This document shows positions 1-6,164 of a DNA stretch of 13,889 nt, in pieces. The stretch lies in contig USLX01000051.1 of NCBI GenBank assembly GCA_900555665.1, positions 1-13,889 on the forward strand. The letters are read 5' to 3'. A program made the translations under genes and the position numbers. The notes beneath the pieces are model-generated. The model ran no database searches and was not told where the DNA came from. It worked only from the letters and a program-made list of their open reading frames with translations. Position 1 is the first letter of the stretch. Each line of letters starts with the position of its first letter. This DNA is from an uncultured Eubacteriales bacterium (lineage in GTDB: Bacteria > Bacillota > Clostridia > Oscillospirales > Oscillospiraceae).

Positions 1-346
1 CGCGACGAAGGAGCGTTACAGATGCGGCCTGCCCCTTGCGGGTACTCATCGGCCCTGCGGGTGACCAGTGCTCGCCCGCTCGAAGGCTCCCCTTATGAAA
101 GGGGCCCTGTCACGGCGCAAGCCGTGACTTGCCCCGCATCATACCGCAGGGTATGCCGGGCGCATGTTCCTTACGCGCACGGCTGAGAGGTTTGAAGGTA
201 ACGGTTTTAACAACCTCCCCGTCATTTGCTTTGCAAAGGCAACCTCCCCTTACACTGGGGAGGCTATCCACTGCGGCGGGTTTTCTCCCCCAGTTGCCTT
301 CGGCAACAGCCCCCCTCTTACAGAGGGGGCCTTTTTCATGCTTGTG
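1..346. repeat. Gene-free block of intergenic inverted repeats (copy A)
   Basis: No credible gene is visible in these 346 bases; the overlapping plus-strand reading frames are the antisense of the sensor kinase or lack any family resemblance. The block is a chain of dyads. GTCACGGC (109-116) pairs with GCCGTGAC (121-128) around GCAA. A CCTCCCC/GGGGAGG hairpin lies at about 242-263. GTTGCC (293-298) pairs with GGCAAC (302-307) around TTC. CCCCCTCT (311-318) pairs with AGAGGGGG (322-329). GATGCGG (21-27) and CCGCATC (134-140) could close a larger fold. The order of a C-run/G-run hairpin followed by a TCACGGC/GCCGTGA hairpin recurs at 7542-7582. In copy A the usual CTGAGAGG tail is displaced to about 182-189 by some 55 extra bases, as if another element had inserted. 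Function is unknown. Confidence 0.6.
311..336 (+). terminator. Plus-oriented intrinsic terminator facing the sensor-kinase 3' end
   Basis: An 8-bp perfect stem CCCCCTCT/AGAGGGGG with a 3-nt loop (319-321) is followed at once by CC and five T residues (332-336), the layout of a Rho-independent terminator read on the plus strand. It lies just downstream of the minus-strand sensor kinase, so for that gene the T-run is on the wrong side. It may stop transcription entering from the left of the window, or act weakly in both directions. Confidence 0.5.
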
Positions 347-2092
347 TCAACGCTCAGCAGCGGGGAGGGTAATGCGCACATCCGTGCCCTCGCCATAGAC
401 CGAATCGATGCGGATTGTGCCCTTATGCTGCTTCAAAATCTCCTGTGCAATGGAAAGTCCCAGGCCAGTTCCGCCCGACTCGCGCGAGCGTGCCTTGTCG
501 ACGCGGTAGAACCGGTCGAACAGGCGCGGCAGATCCTTCTCTGGGATGCCGATGCCGTTGTCCGAGACACGGACATAGACGTTCTTCCCGCTCTTCCCGA
601 CGTGAACCTCGATGCGCCCGCCGTCCGGCGTATATTTGACCGCATTGGACACGATATTCGTGACCACCTGCTCGATGCGTTCGCGGTCGCCGTTGACGTC
701 CGGAATATCGTCCTCCTCCGTGAGGAGCATGGTGTGGTGATGGTTCTGCTCGGCATTGAGCTTGGCGGCTTCGAAGACGTTTTCCACCGCCTTTCGGAAC
801 GAAAACCGGGAAATGTTCATCTCCATCTTGCCGTAATCGATCTTGCTGAGCGTCAAAAGATCCTGCACAATGCGGGTCATCCGGTCTGCCTCGTTGACAA
901 TGACGGCCAGAAAGTTGCTGCGCAGCTCACCCGGCAGCTCGTCGCCCGCGCCGATGATCGTCTCGGCATAGGCCTTGATGTTGGTAAGCGGCGTGCGCAG
1001 CTCATGGGAGACATTGGCGACGAATTCGCGCCGCGACTGCTCCGACTTGCGCTGCTCGGTGACGTCGTGGATGACCACAAGGACGCCGCCCTGCGTCTGA
1101 TCGGAAGAAAACGGGGCCATAAACAGCTCCAGCTCCCGGCTTCCGGCCGTCTTCTGCAGCTCGAGATACTGCGGCCGGCGGAGCGTGAGGAGTGTGTCGA
1201 GCTCAGCCTCCTGGCCGAAGAGCTCATCAAAGGTCGTTGTGGAGTCCAGTCCGCGCGCAAGCATCTGGCTTGCTGCCGGGTTGCAGTGGATGAGGGCGCC
1301 GGAGGCCGAGAAGGCAATGACGCCGTCCGTCATGTGCAAAAACAGCGTGGAGAGCTTGTTTCGCTCGTTTTCCGCCTCGGAGATCGTGTCCTCGAGAACC
1401 TTTGCCATGTGGTTGAAGTTCCGCGCGAGCACGCCGATCTCGTCATGGCCCTCCACGGCCACACGCTGCGAAAAGTCGCCCGCGGCGACCTGCCGTGTGC
1501 CGACGGTAAGCGCCTGGATGGGCGTGATGAGGATGCGGGCCAGCAAAAACGAGAGCACCACGCAGATCACCAGGCCAAGCCCCAGCGCGCGGAGAATGAT
1601 GCCCATCAACTCGCTCGTCAGCGCGTCGACCGTGGCGCGGTTATCATAGATGTAGGCGATATAGGAATGCTCCTGCGTGTCGATGGGAACGGCCAGATCC
1701 ATGAAGTCCCCGGTCACGGAGCCGGTCTGTCCGACCTCGCCGTTCATGGCGGCCAGGAGATTCTGGGAGGCGTTCACCTGCGTGCGCTCGTCAGAGCCCT
1801 CCAGGACGCGCCCAAGCTCGTCAAGGATATAGACGTTCCGGTCGGTCACATCGATACCGAGCCCCGTCTGGGCCATCAACAGCTCCTTCATCTGGGTGGG
1901 GCCGTTCTCCCCGTCGGCCAGCGTCTGCAGTTGGGTAATAAACTCCGGCGAAAACGTCCGCTCCATCTGGACGTAAAACTCCGAAATATAGAAATTACCG
2001 ACACCGCTGATCAGAAACGCACCGATCACCGTCATCAGTGCCAGAATGAGGATGACCATGATCATGACCATCTTCATGCGAAGCGTGCGCAC
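347..2092 (-). CDS. walK: WalK/VicK-like sensor histidine kinase
   Basis: Membrane sensor kinase that should autophosphorylate on His and pass the phosphate to the response regulator encoded just upstream. The 581 residues show a first membrane segment (about 9-29), an extracytoplasmic domain of about 130 residues, a second membrane segment (about 165-187), a HAMP linker (about 188-240), a PAS domain (about 243-348), then HisKA with the H-box VSHELRTPLTN (phospho-acceptor His363). The HATPase domain has its N-box at NIVSNAVK (479-486), G1 box at DNGIGIP (511-517) and G2 box at GTGLGLS (541-547). This two-TM, HAMP, PAS order and full length match WalK of low-GC Gram-positives, which controls cell-wall metabolism. 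Start is GTG at 2092, about 8 nt after AAGGGGG; ATG 2077 lacks a well-placed site. A 126-nt gap separates it from the regulator. A PhoR-type assignment is the main alternative. Confidence 0.9.
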   Translation of the reverse strand: MRTLRMKMVMIMVILILALMTVIGAFLISGVGNFYISEFYVQMERTFSPEFITQLQTLADGENGPTQMKELLMAQTGLGIDVTDRNVYILDELGRVLEGSDERTQVNASQNLLAAMNGEVGQTGSVTGDFMDLAVPIDTQEHSYIAYIYDNRATVDALTSELMGIILRALGLGLVICVVLSFLLARILITPIQALTVGTRQVAAGDFSQRVAVEGHDEIGVLARNFNHMAKVLEDTISEAENERNKLSTLFLHMTDGVIAFSASGALIHCNPAASQMLARGLDSTTTFDELFGQEAELDTLLTLRRPQYLELQKTAGSRELELFMAPFSSDQTQGGVLVVIHDVTEQRKSEQSRREFVANVSHELRTPLTNIKAYAETIIGAGDELPGELRSNFLAVIVNEADRMTRIVQDLLTLSKIDYGKMEMNISRFSFRKAVENVFEAAKLNAEQNHHHTMLLTEEDDIPDVNGDRERIEQVVTNIVSNAVKYTPDGGRIEVHVGKSGKNVYVRVSDNGIGIPEKDLPRLFDRFYRVDKARSRESGGTGLGLSIAQEILKQHKGTIRIDSVYGEGTDVRITLPAAER

Positions 2093-2218
2093 CGGCTCCG
2101 CCCCCTTTCTTGTTCAGAGTGTAACCCGCCAATGCCCCCGGGCAGCGGGATTTTTCAGATACACCCTAAGTCAACACCGTAGCATTGGGTCAAAAGATCC
2201 GCCGAGGTTCGTCAAAGG
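2093..2218. other. 126-nt spacer between regulator and kinase genes
   Basis: This gap is longer than the others in the unit. It holds a CCCGC/GCGGG dyad at about 2128-2150 followed by a short T-run on the plus strand (2151-2155). No convincing minus-strand sigma-A promoter was found: a TTGACT-like box lacks a matching -10. I see no coding frame. It may be a structured intercistronic region that alters kinase expression relative to the regulator. Confidence 0.3.
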
Positions 2219-2920
2219 TTACTCCGCGAAGTAATACCCCACGCCCCGTCGCGTCAGGATGCGCGTCGGCTTGCCGGGGTCCTCCTCGATCTTTTCGCGC
2301 AGGCGGCGGATCGTCACATCCACAGTGCGCATGTCGCCGTAATAGTCGTAGTTCCAGACCTTCTGCATCAGATCCTCGCGTGAGAAGACCACGCCGCGCT
2401 CCTGAATAAGGTAGAGCAGCAGATCATATTCCTTCTGCGTCAGATCCACGGCCCGCCCGTTGCGCATCACAGAAAACGTTGCCGGGTCGATCGTCAGCCC
2501 CTGCGCCTCAATGAGCTTTCCGACGGATTTGCGGGCATTGAGATCGAGGCTCCGCCGCCGGATGTTCGCCCGCACGCGGGCCAGCAGTTCGCGCATGGAA
2601 AAGGGTTTCGTCATATAATCATCCGCCCCGGCCTCCAGTCCAAAGACCTTGTCCGTCTCCTCCTCGCGGGCCGTCAGCATGATGATGGGGACGGTGCTGC
2701 CCGCTTCGCGGAGCTTTGCACAGATGTCAAAGCCATTCATCTTCGGCAGCATCACGTCGAGCAGGATGAGGTCAGGGTCGCCGGTCAGGCCGAGCTGCAA
2801 GCCCGTCTCGCCGTCGAGCGCCTCGAGCGTCTCATAGCCCTCGCGCGCCAGATTGAATTTCAGAATTTCGACGATCGCCCGTTCGTCCTCGACGATCAGA
2901 ATTTTCTTCTTTTCTTCCAT
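2219..2920 (-). CDS. walR: WalR/VicR-like OmpR-family response regulator
   Basis: DNA-binding response regulator, 233 residues when started at ATG 2920. A TTG one codon upstream is the only alternative. The receiver domain occupies about 1-120, with acidic pocket E11-D12, phospho-acceptor D55 in LLDVMLPKMNG, T83 in MLTARE and K105 in MTKPF. The C-terminal winged helix (about 135-232) carries YDYYGDMRTVDVTIRRLREK and ends TRRGVGYYF, which I recognise as close to WalR of Bacillus and relatives. WalR regulates peptidoglycan hydrolase and other cell-wall genes. The ribosome binding GAGG overlaps the stop region of the upstream methyltransferase gene, only 10 nt from its end, so translation is probably coupled. 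The partner kinase follows on the same strand. The PhoB/PhoP branch is the alternative, but the recognition-helix region favours WalR. Confidence 0.93.
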   Translation of the reverse strand: MEEKKKILIVEDERAIVEILKFNLAREGYETLEALDGETGLQLGLTGDPDLILLDVMLPKMNGFDICAKLREAGSTVPIIMLTAREEETDKVFGLEAGADDYMTKPFSMRELLARVRANIRRRSLDLNARKSVGKLIEAQGLTIDPATFSVMRNGRAVDLTQKEYDLLLYLIQERGVVFSREDLMQKVWNYDYYGDMRTVDVTIRRLREKIEEDPGKPTRILTRRGVGYYFAE

Positions 2921-2930
2921 CAAAAATACC

Positions 2931-4265
2931 TCACAGTGGGCGCCGCAGCGCCTTCGGATAGTGGTTTTTCAGCTGCCCGCCGGAGCCCTTGCCCCAGCCG
3001 AGCGTGCAGCCCTCTACCTGCACGAGCGTCCATCCCGCGCAGTCTGCCGGGATGGTCTCTCCGGCCATGTAGCGCCGGAGCAGCGGGTCGTCCCGGTCAA
3101 ATTCCAATGTCGATGCGCCCGCCCGCAGCCAGAGCGCCCAGGCATGCGCCGGGTCGAGCCGCCCCTTGCGCAGCTCTCCGAGCTCCAGCCCGCAGCGCAG
3201 GACGCGCAATCCGCGAAGCTCCGGCAATTCCTCCGGCGCGAGAAACACCCGCGCGCCAAACGGGACAGCTTTCCCCTCCGGCAGGGCCGCGCCCGCCGCG
3301 GCTGCAAATTCTGCGACTTCCTTCGGGGCCTTGATCCCCGGCTCCGCCGGAACCTCGCGTCCCGGCGCATCGCCGCCCTTTTGCAGCACTGCGGCAAAAT
3401 GTCCCTCGCCGCGCAGCCGGTGCGGCCAGAGCCGTACCGTCCCTTCGAGTCCGGGCGCCGGATCCGTGATCCAGTCCGGCCTGCCGGGTGAAAAATACGG
3501 AGCTTTGATCGGCACAACCGAAAACTCCGGATGTTCCTTCAAAAATGCAGAGATCGTGCCCTCGTTTTCCTGTGGGGCAAACGTACACGTCGAATAGACC
3601 AGCCGCCCGCCGGGGCGGAGCAGCGCCGATGCCGTGTGCAAAATCTCACTCTGCCGCGCAGCGCACATCGCCACCGTCTCCTCCGACCAGTCGGTCACAG
3701 CGGCGGCCTCCTTGCGGAACATGCCCTCACCGGAGCACGGCGCGTCAACCAGCACGCGGTCAAAATACCCGTCGAACCGGGGCGATAAATTTTTCGGGTG
3801 TTCGTTCAGAACCAGCGCGTTCGCGATGCCCATGCGCTCGATGTTCTGCGCGAGGATCTGCGCGCGCTTGGGGTGGATTTCGTTGCAGACGAGCATCCCC
3901 CGCCCTTCCATCTTTGCAGCCAGCTGTGTGCTCTTGCCGCCCGGCGCGGCGCAAAGATCGAGCACCCGCATTCCCGGCTGCACATCCAGCAGTTCCGCCG
4001 GGGCCATCGCGCTCGGCTCCTGCAGATAATAGCAGCCCGCCTCATGCAGCGGCGAAAGGCCCGGCCGCGTCGCCGCGTCATAGTAAAATCCGTCCGCGCA
4101 CCAGGGCACGGCGCCAAGGCAAAACTCTGAAAGCAGCAGCGGCGCGCCTTTTTGCGGATTGCGCCGCAATCCCACGTTCCGCTCCCGGTCATAGGAGGCA
4201 AAGAACGCATCCGCTTCCGCGCCAAGGAGCGCTTTCATCCGCACGATAAATCCTTCCGGCAGCAA
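2931..4265 (-). CDS. rsmF: RsmF-type (NOL1/NOP2/Sun family) rRNA m5C methyltransferase
   Basis: S-adenosylmethionine-dependent RNA cytosine-5 methyltransferase, 444 residues, a normal length for the RsmF branch. An N-terminal helper region starts LPEGFIVRM. The Rossmann core has the SAM-binding motif DLCAAPGGKS (103-112), motif IV DAPCSGEGMFRK (174-185) with C177, and motif VI YSTCTF with catalytic C227 (224-229). The C-terminal part (about 320-444) has the GWTLVQVEG and GWGKGSGGQLKNHYP stretches seen in the RNA-binding domains of this branch. The probable target is 16S rRNA, inferred from family. The start is TTG at 4265, placed 8 nt after AAGGAGG; this retains the conserved N-terminus, so I prefer it to downstream starts. 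A TATAAT box lies upstream at 4298-4303. It appears to be the first gene of the unit with walR and walK. Confidence 0.9.
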   Translation of the reverse strand: MLPEGFIVRMKALLGAEADAFFASYDRERNVGLRRNPQKGAPLLLSEFCLGAVPWCADGFYYDAATRPGLSPLHEAGCYYLQEPSAMAPAELLDVQPGMRVLDLCAAPGGKSTQLAAKMEGRGMLVCNEIHPKRAQILAQNIERMGIANALVLNEHPKNLSPRFDGYFDRVLVDAPCSGEGMFRKEAAAVTDWSEETVAMCAARQSEILHTASALLRPGGRLVYSTCTFAPQENEGTISAFLKEHPEFSVVPIKAPYFSPGRPDWITDPAPGLEGTVRLWPHRLRGEGHFAAVLQKGGDAPGREVPAEPGIKAPKEVAEFAAAAGAALPEGKAVPFGARVFLAPEELPELRGLRVLRCGLELGELRKGRLDPAHAWALWLRAGASTLEFDRDDPLLRRYMAGETIPADCAGWTLVQVEGCTLGWGKGSGGQLKNHYPKALRRPL

Positions 4266-4297
4266 GCCTCCCGCCTCCTTCTTTTCATACTGCGCTT

Positions 4298-4303
4298 ATT
4301 ATA
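4298..4303 (-). promoter_or_regulatory. Probable -10 box of the methyltransferase/walRK unit
   Basis: On the minus strand this is a perfect TATAAT about 33 nt upstream of the TTG start. The expected -35 position (about 4321-4326) reads TTTCTT, a poor match, so the promoter is either weak at -35 or activated. No other promoter of comparable quality lies between here and the methyltransferase start. Confidence 0.5.
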
Positions 4304-4353
4304 CCGGATTTTCGGCGAAAAAGAAACCCCAAATCTGCCGAAGACATGCAAAG

Positions 4354-4398
4354 CGCCCGCATATGGCCGCAAAACGGCAGCCGGTGCGGGCGTTTTTT
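4354..4398 (+). terminator. Intrinsic terminator hairpin, T-run on the plus strand
   Basis: CGCCCGCA (4354-4361) pairs with TGCGGGCG (4385-4392). Six T residues follow on the plus strand (4393-4398), and an inner GCCG/CGGC dyad strengthens the stem. Both flanking genes are on the minus strand. The hairpin sits just past the end of the CAT-fold gene, where a minus-strand terminator is expected, but on that strand only CTTTG follows the stem. It probably works in both directions, more strongly against plus-strand (antisense) transcription. Confidence 0.6.
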
Positions 4399-4416
4399 CG
4401 GATTTTGTCAAACTGT

Positions 4417-5043
4417 TCAAAGCTGCTCGAGCGCCTCGCGCAGCGCGGCAAAAAATTGGGCGATATGCAGCCCATCGGCAAGGGCATGGTTGACGAGCAG
4501 CGTAACGGGAAGCGTGGTCTTCCCACCCTCCGTGGCGTACTTGCCCCAGGTGATGCGGGGATTGCTGTCTGCCGGGATGGGCGTGGGCTGGGTCAGTGCC
4601 GTATAGTGCAGCCAGGGAATGGACGAGAGGAAGAGCAGATCGAGCGGCTCCTCGCCGTCGTCGAGCGTCCCGTGCTCCCGCGCAGCCTCCTGCAGCCGCC
4701 TGGCCTCGGGCAAAAACTGTGCGAAGGGCTGCGCGGGGTCGAGCGTGCAGTAGGAATAAACGCCGTCCTCGCGCAAAACGGTATGCGAAGTGCGGCAGTG
4801 GTCAAACTCCACCACGCCGCCATTCCGGATCCTGCGGCGCAGCGCCGGAATCGCGTTGGCCGCAAGGCCGGCGCAATAGGTCATGGCCAGGGAAAACGGC
4901 CAGCCGTTTGCATGGCAGCGAGCCAGAAAGTCCCCGACATCCACCTCGGCCGTCAACCCGACATAGGGGTTTGCAAGCGTAGAAAAATACGCAAACTGTG
5001 CGCGGCGCGGATCATCCTCAAGCGAAATTTCACGGTATCTCAC
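4417..5043 (-). CDS. Chloramphenicol acetyltransferase-fold (CAT-like) protein
   Basis: A 208-residue protein of the trimeric CAT family, close to the usual 210-220. Family CATs transfer acetyl from acetyl-CoA, with a histidine in HHxxxDG as base. Here the motif is NHALADG (185-191): the second, catalytic His (H186) and the Asp (D190) are kept, and the first His is replaced by Asn. The SSIPWLHYTAL stretch (140-150) matches the conserved SxxPW region. I choose GTG at 5043, 8 nt after AGGAGG; the upstream in-frame ATG would overlap the thioesterase gene and carry a non-family leader. It starts 13 nt after the thioesterase stop, so the two are probably co-transcribed. Chromosomal CAT-like proteins of this type are common in Clostridia, and most have no proven substrate. 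Chloramphenicol resistance cannot be concluded. Confidence 0.85.
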   Translation of the reverse strand: MRYREISLEDDPRRAQFAYFSTLANPYVGLTAEVDVGDFLARCHANGWPFSLAMTYCAGLAANAIPALRRRIRNGGVVEFDHCRTSHTVLREDGVYSYCTLDPAQPFAQFLPEARRLQEAAREHGTLDDGEEPLDLLFLSSIPWLHYTALTQPTPIPADSNPRITWGKYATEGGKTTLPVTLLVNHALADGLHIAQFFAALREALEQL

Positions 5044-5056
5044 AAAACAGCCCTCC

Positions 5057-5536
5057 TCATAAAAACGTTGCCCCGGCGCTGGCAAATTGCTCGCCGGTTT
5101 CGGCGTCGCTCAGTCCGGCGCGCAGAAAGAGGATACGGTGGCCGGTCTTTTCCGCCTGCGCGCAGACGCGAACCGTCCGCCCCGCCGGGGCCGGGCGCAG
5201 GAAGCGGACGTCCAGTGTCACGGTCGTCACATCCTGAACGCCCTTGCAGTACCGGCCAAGCAGCCCCATGGTCATGTCCAGCATCGTGGACATCATGCCG
5301 CCGTGGAGCGTGGATTTGCTGTTGAGCGTCCAATCCTGCGGGGGATAATCCACCGTGAGCGTCCGCGCATCGGCGTCGCAGGCGACAAAGCGCGGGCGGA
5401 GCAGATCGTTGATGCGCCCCTCGCCCGGGCTGTCAGCGCAGGCCGCAGAAAACAGCCGCTCCATATAATCCTGTGCCGTCTCACCGGAGGCGGGGCGGAG
5501 GTCGGTATCGATCCGGTCAAAAACAGCGTGGTTCAT
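5057..5536 (-). CDS. PaaI-type hotdog-fold acyl-CoA thioesterase
   Basis: A 159-residue single hotdog domain of the PaaI/4HBT superfamily, which hydrolyses acyl-CoA or aryl-CoA thioesters in the cytoplasm. The signature is N72 followed by TLHGGMMSTMLDMTMG (76-91), with the HGG turn (78-80) and D87 in the positions where family members keep their catalytic Asn/Asp/Glu and His-Gly-Gly. The second half, VTTVTLDVRFLRPAPAGRTV, is the typical central strand region. ATG 5536 is chosen because AGGAGG lies 6 nt upstream; a longer frame reaching 5569 would begin inside the regulator's 3' side and lacks a site. It sits between the Lrp-type regulator (36-nt gap) and the CAT-fold protein (13-nt gap), so it is likely the second gene of a regulated operon. 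The substrate is unknown. Confidence 0.86.
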   Translation of the reverse strand: MNHAVFDRIDTDLRPASGETAQDYMERLFSAACADSPGEGRINDLLRPRFVACDADARTLTVDYPPQDWTLNSKSTLHGGMMSTMLDMTMGLLGRYCKGVQDVTTVTLDVRFLRPAPAGRTVRVCAQAEKTGHRILFLRAGLSDAETGEQFASAGATFL

Positions 5537-5572
5537 TTCATTCCTCCTGCTATCCATCCGAAAAACCAAACG

Positions 5573-6031
5573 TCAAAGGCGCAGCCCCTTGACATCTTTC
5601 ACGCGGGAAAGAATCACATTCGTGCGGATCGCGCGCAATCCCGGGAGCACATCGATGGTTTCATGCAAAAACGCCTCCAGTTCCGCCTGGCCCGCAGCCA
5701 CCGCATGCACATGCAGATGACATTCGCCGGTGGTGCGGTAGATCTGGGTGACAGTCTCGCAATCGGTCAGCCGCGAGAGTACCTCGGAAAAGGTCCCCGG
5801 CTCCGTCTCAATCTCAAAATAGCAGGAGACCGCCCCGCCGAGCTTCTGTGGGTTGATGACAGCGGTATACTGCTCGATGATACCCGCCGCCTCGAGCGCA
5901 TCCATGTGGTTTTTCACAGCAACGCGGGAATAGCCCAGCCGCTCTCCGATCTCCGAATAGCTGTAGCGCGCGTTTTCCACCAGCAACGCCAAAATCTTCT
6001 GATCCAGCTCGTCCAGTCCGCTCAAATACAT
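5573..6031 (-). CDS. Lrp/AsnC-family transcriptional regulator
   Basis: A 152-residue regulator with the two-domain Lrp layout. The N-terminal helix-turn-helix (about 5-60) contains LDELDQKILALL and YSEIGERLGYSRVAVKNHM. The C-terminal RAM ligand-binding and oligomerisation domain (about 65-148) includes TTGECHLHVHA, where Lrp proteins bind amino acids or other small effectors. ATG 6031 is preferred because AGGTGA lies 5 nt upstream; GTG 6040 would overlap that site. It is the first gene of a minus-strand operon with the thioesterase and the CAT-fold protein, and it diverges from a MATE exporter. Lrp proteins commonly regulate their own promoter and a divergent transporter. The three GAAATATT repeats in the shared intergenic region are the likely operator. 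The effector cannot be read from sequence. Confidence 0.92.
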   Translation of the reverse strand: MYLSGLDELDQKILALLVENARYSYSEIGERLGYSRVAVKNHMDALEAAGIIEQYTAVINPQKLGGAVSCYFEIETEPGTFSEVLSRLTDCETVTQIYRTTGECHLHVHAVAAGQAELEAFLHETIDVLPGLRAIRTNVILSRVKDVKGLRL

Positions 6032-6049
6032 GTCAATCACCTCGAAAAC

Positions 6050-6078
6050 AGGATACCACAGCCCGCCGAATTTTTCAA
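6050..6078 (-). promoter_or_regulatory. Sigma-A promoter of the Lrp/thioesterase/CAT-like operon
   Basis: On the minus strand TTGAAA (6073-6078) and TATCCT (6050-6055) are separated by exactly 17 nt (6056-6072). Transcription would start near 6043, leaving only a very short leader that carries the AGGTGA site before ATG 6031. One GAAATATT repeat (6082-6089) lies immediately upstream of the -35, consistent with autoregulation. Confidence 0.55.
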
Positions 6079-6081
6079 TCC

Positions 6082-6136
6082 GAAATATTATGGTTGCAAT
6101 TTGAAATATTATTCTCTATAATACTTTCGAAATATT
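6082..6136. promoter_or_regulatory. Candidate Lrp operator: three GAAATATT direct repeats
   Basis: GAAATATT occurs at 6082-6089, 6103-6110 and 6129-6136. The first two belong to a longer CAATYYGAAATATTAT match (6076-6091 and 6097-6112) spaced exactly 21 nt, about two helical turns. The second lies inside the -35/-10 spacer of the MATE promoter, the third covers its expected transcription start, and the first abuts the -35 of the regulator's own promoter. Each contains the palindrome AATATT. AT-rich phased repeats are typical Lrp/AsnC targets. That the adjacent regulator binds here is inference. Confidence 0.6.
6094..6122 (+). promoter_or_regulatory. Sigma-A promoter of the MATE exporter gene
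   Basis: TTGCAA (6094-6099) and a perfect TATAAT (6117-6122) are separated by 17 nt. The start point would be near 6129, giving a leader of about 36 nt with the site AGAGGGGGG (6151-6159) before ATG 6165. The leader is too short for a riboswitch. The promoter faces away from, and is interleaved with, the regulator's promoter. Confidence 0.75.
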
Positions 6137-6164
6137 CTATTTAACATAGCAGAGGGGGGCAAAC

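Noticed and set aside
1..346. CRISPR array or tRNA gene in the repeat block
   Set aside because: The repeats are palindromic and irregularly spaced without unique spacers, and no cloverleaf with a T-loop consensus was found.
2128..2155. Terminator between regulator and kinase genes
   Set aside because: The stem is short (5 bp) with an imperfect interior, and the T-run is on the plus strand, so it would not stop minus-strand transcription.
164..2182. 672-aa plus-strand open frame antisense to the sensor kinase
   Set aside because: It mirrors the kinase gene almost exactly, has no family resemblance or ribosome binding site, and is a by-product of GC-rich codon usage on the opposite strand.
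4417..5043. Chloramphenicol resistance determinant
   Set aside because: The fold matches CAT, but the altered HHxxxDG motif, the chromosomal operon and the lack of any mobile context do not support calling resistance.
5087..6121. 344-aa plus-strand open frame opposite the thioesterase and Lrp genes
   Set aside because: It crosses the divergent promoter region and both minus-strand genes, and no part of it resembles a protein family.
6123..6164. Riboswitch (for example guanidine-type) ahead of the MATE gene
   Set aside because: The expected leader is only about 36 nt and shows no aptamer-like pairing; the operator repeats explain regulation better.
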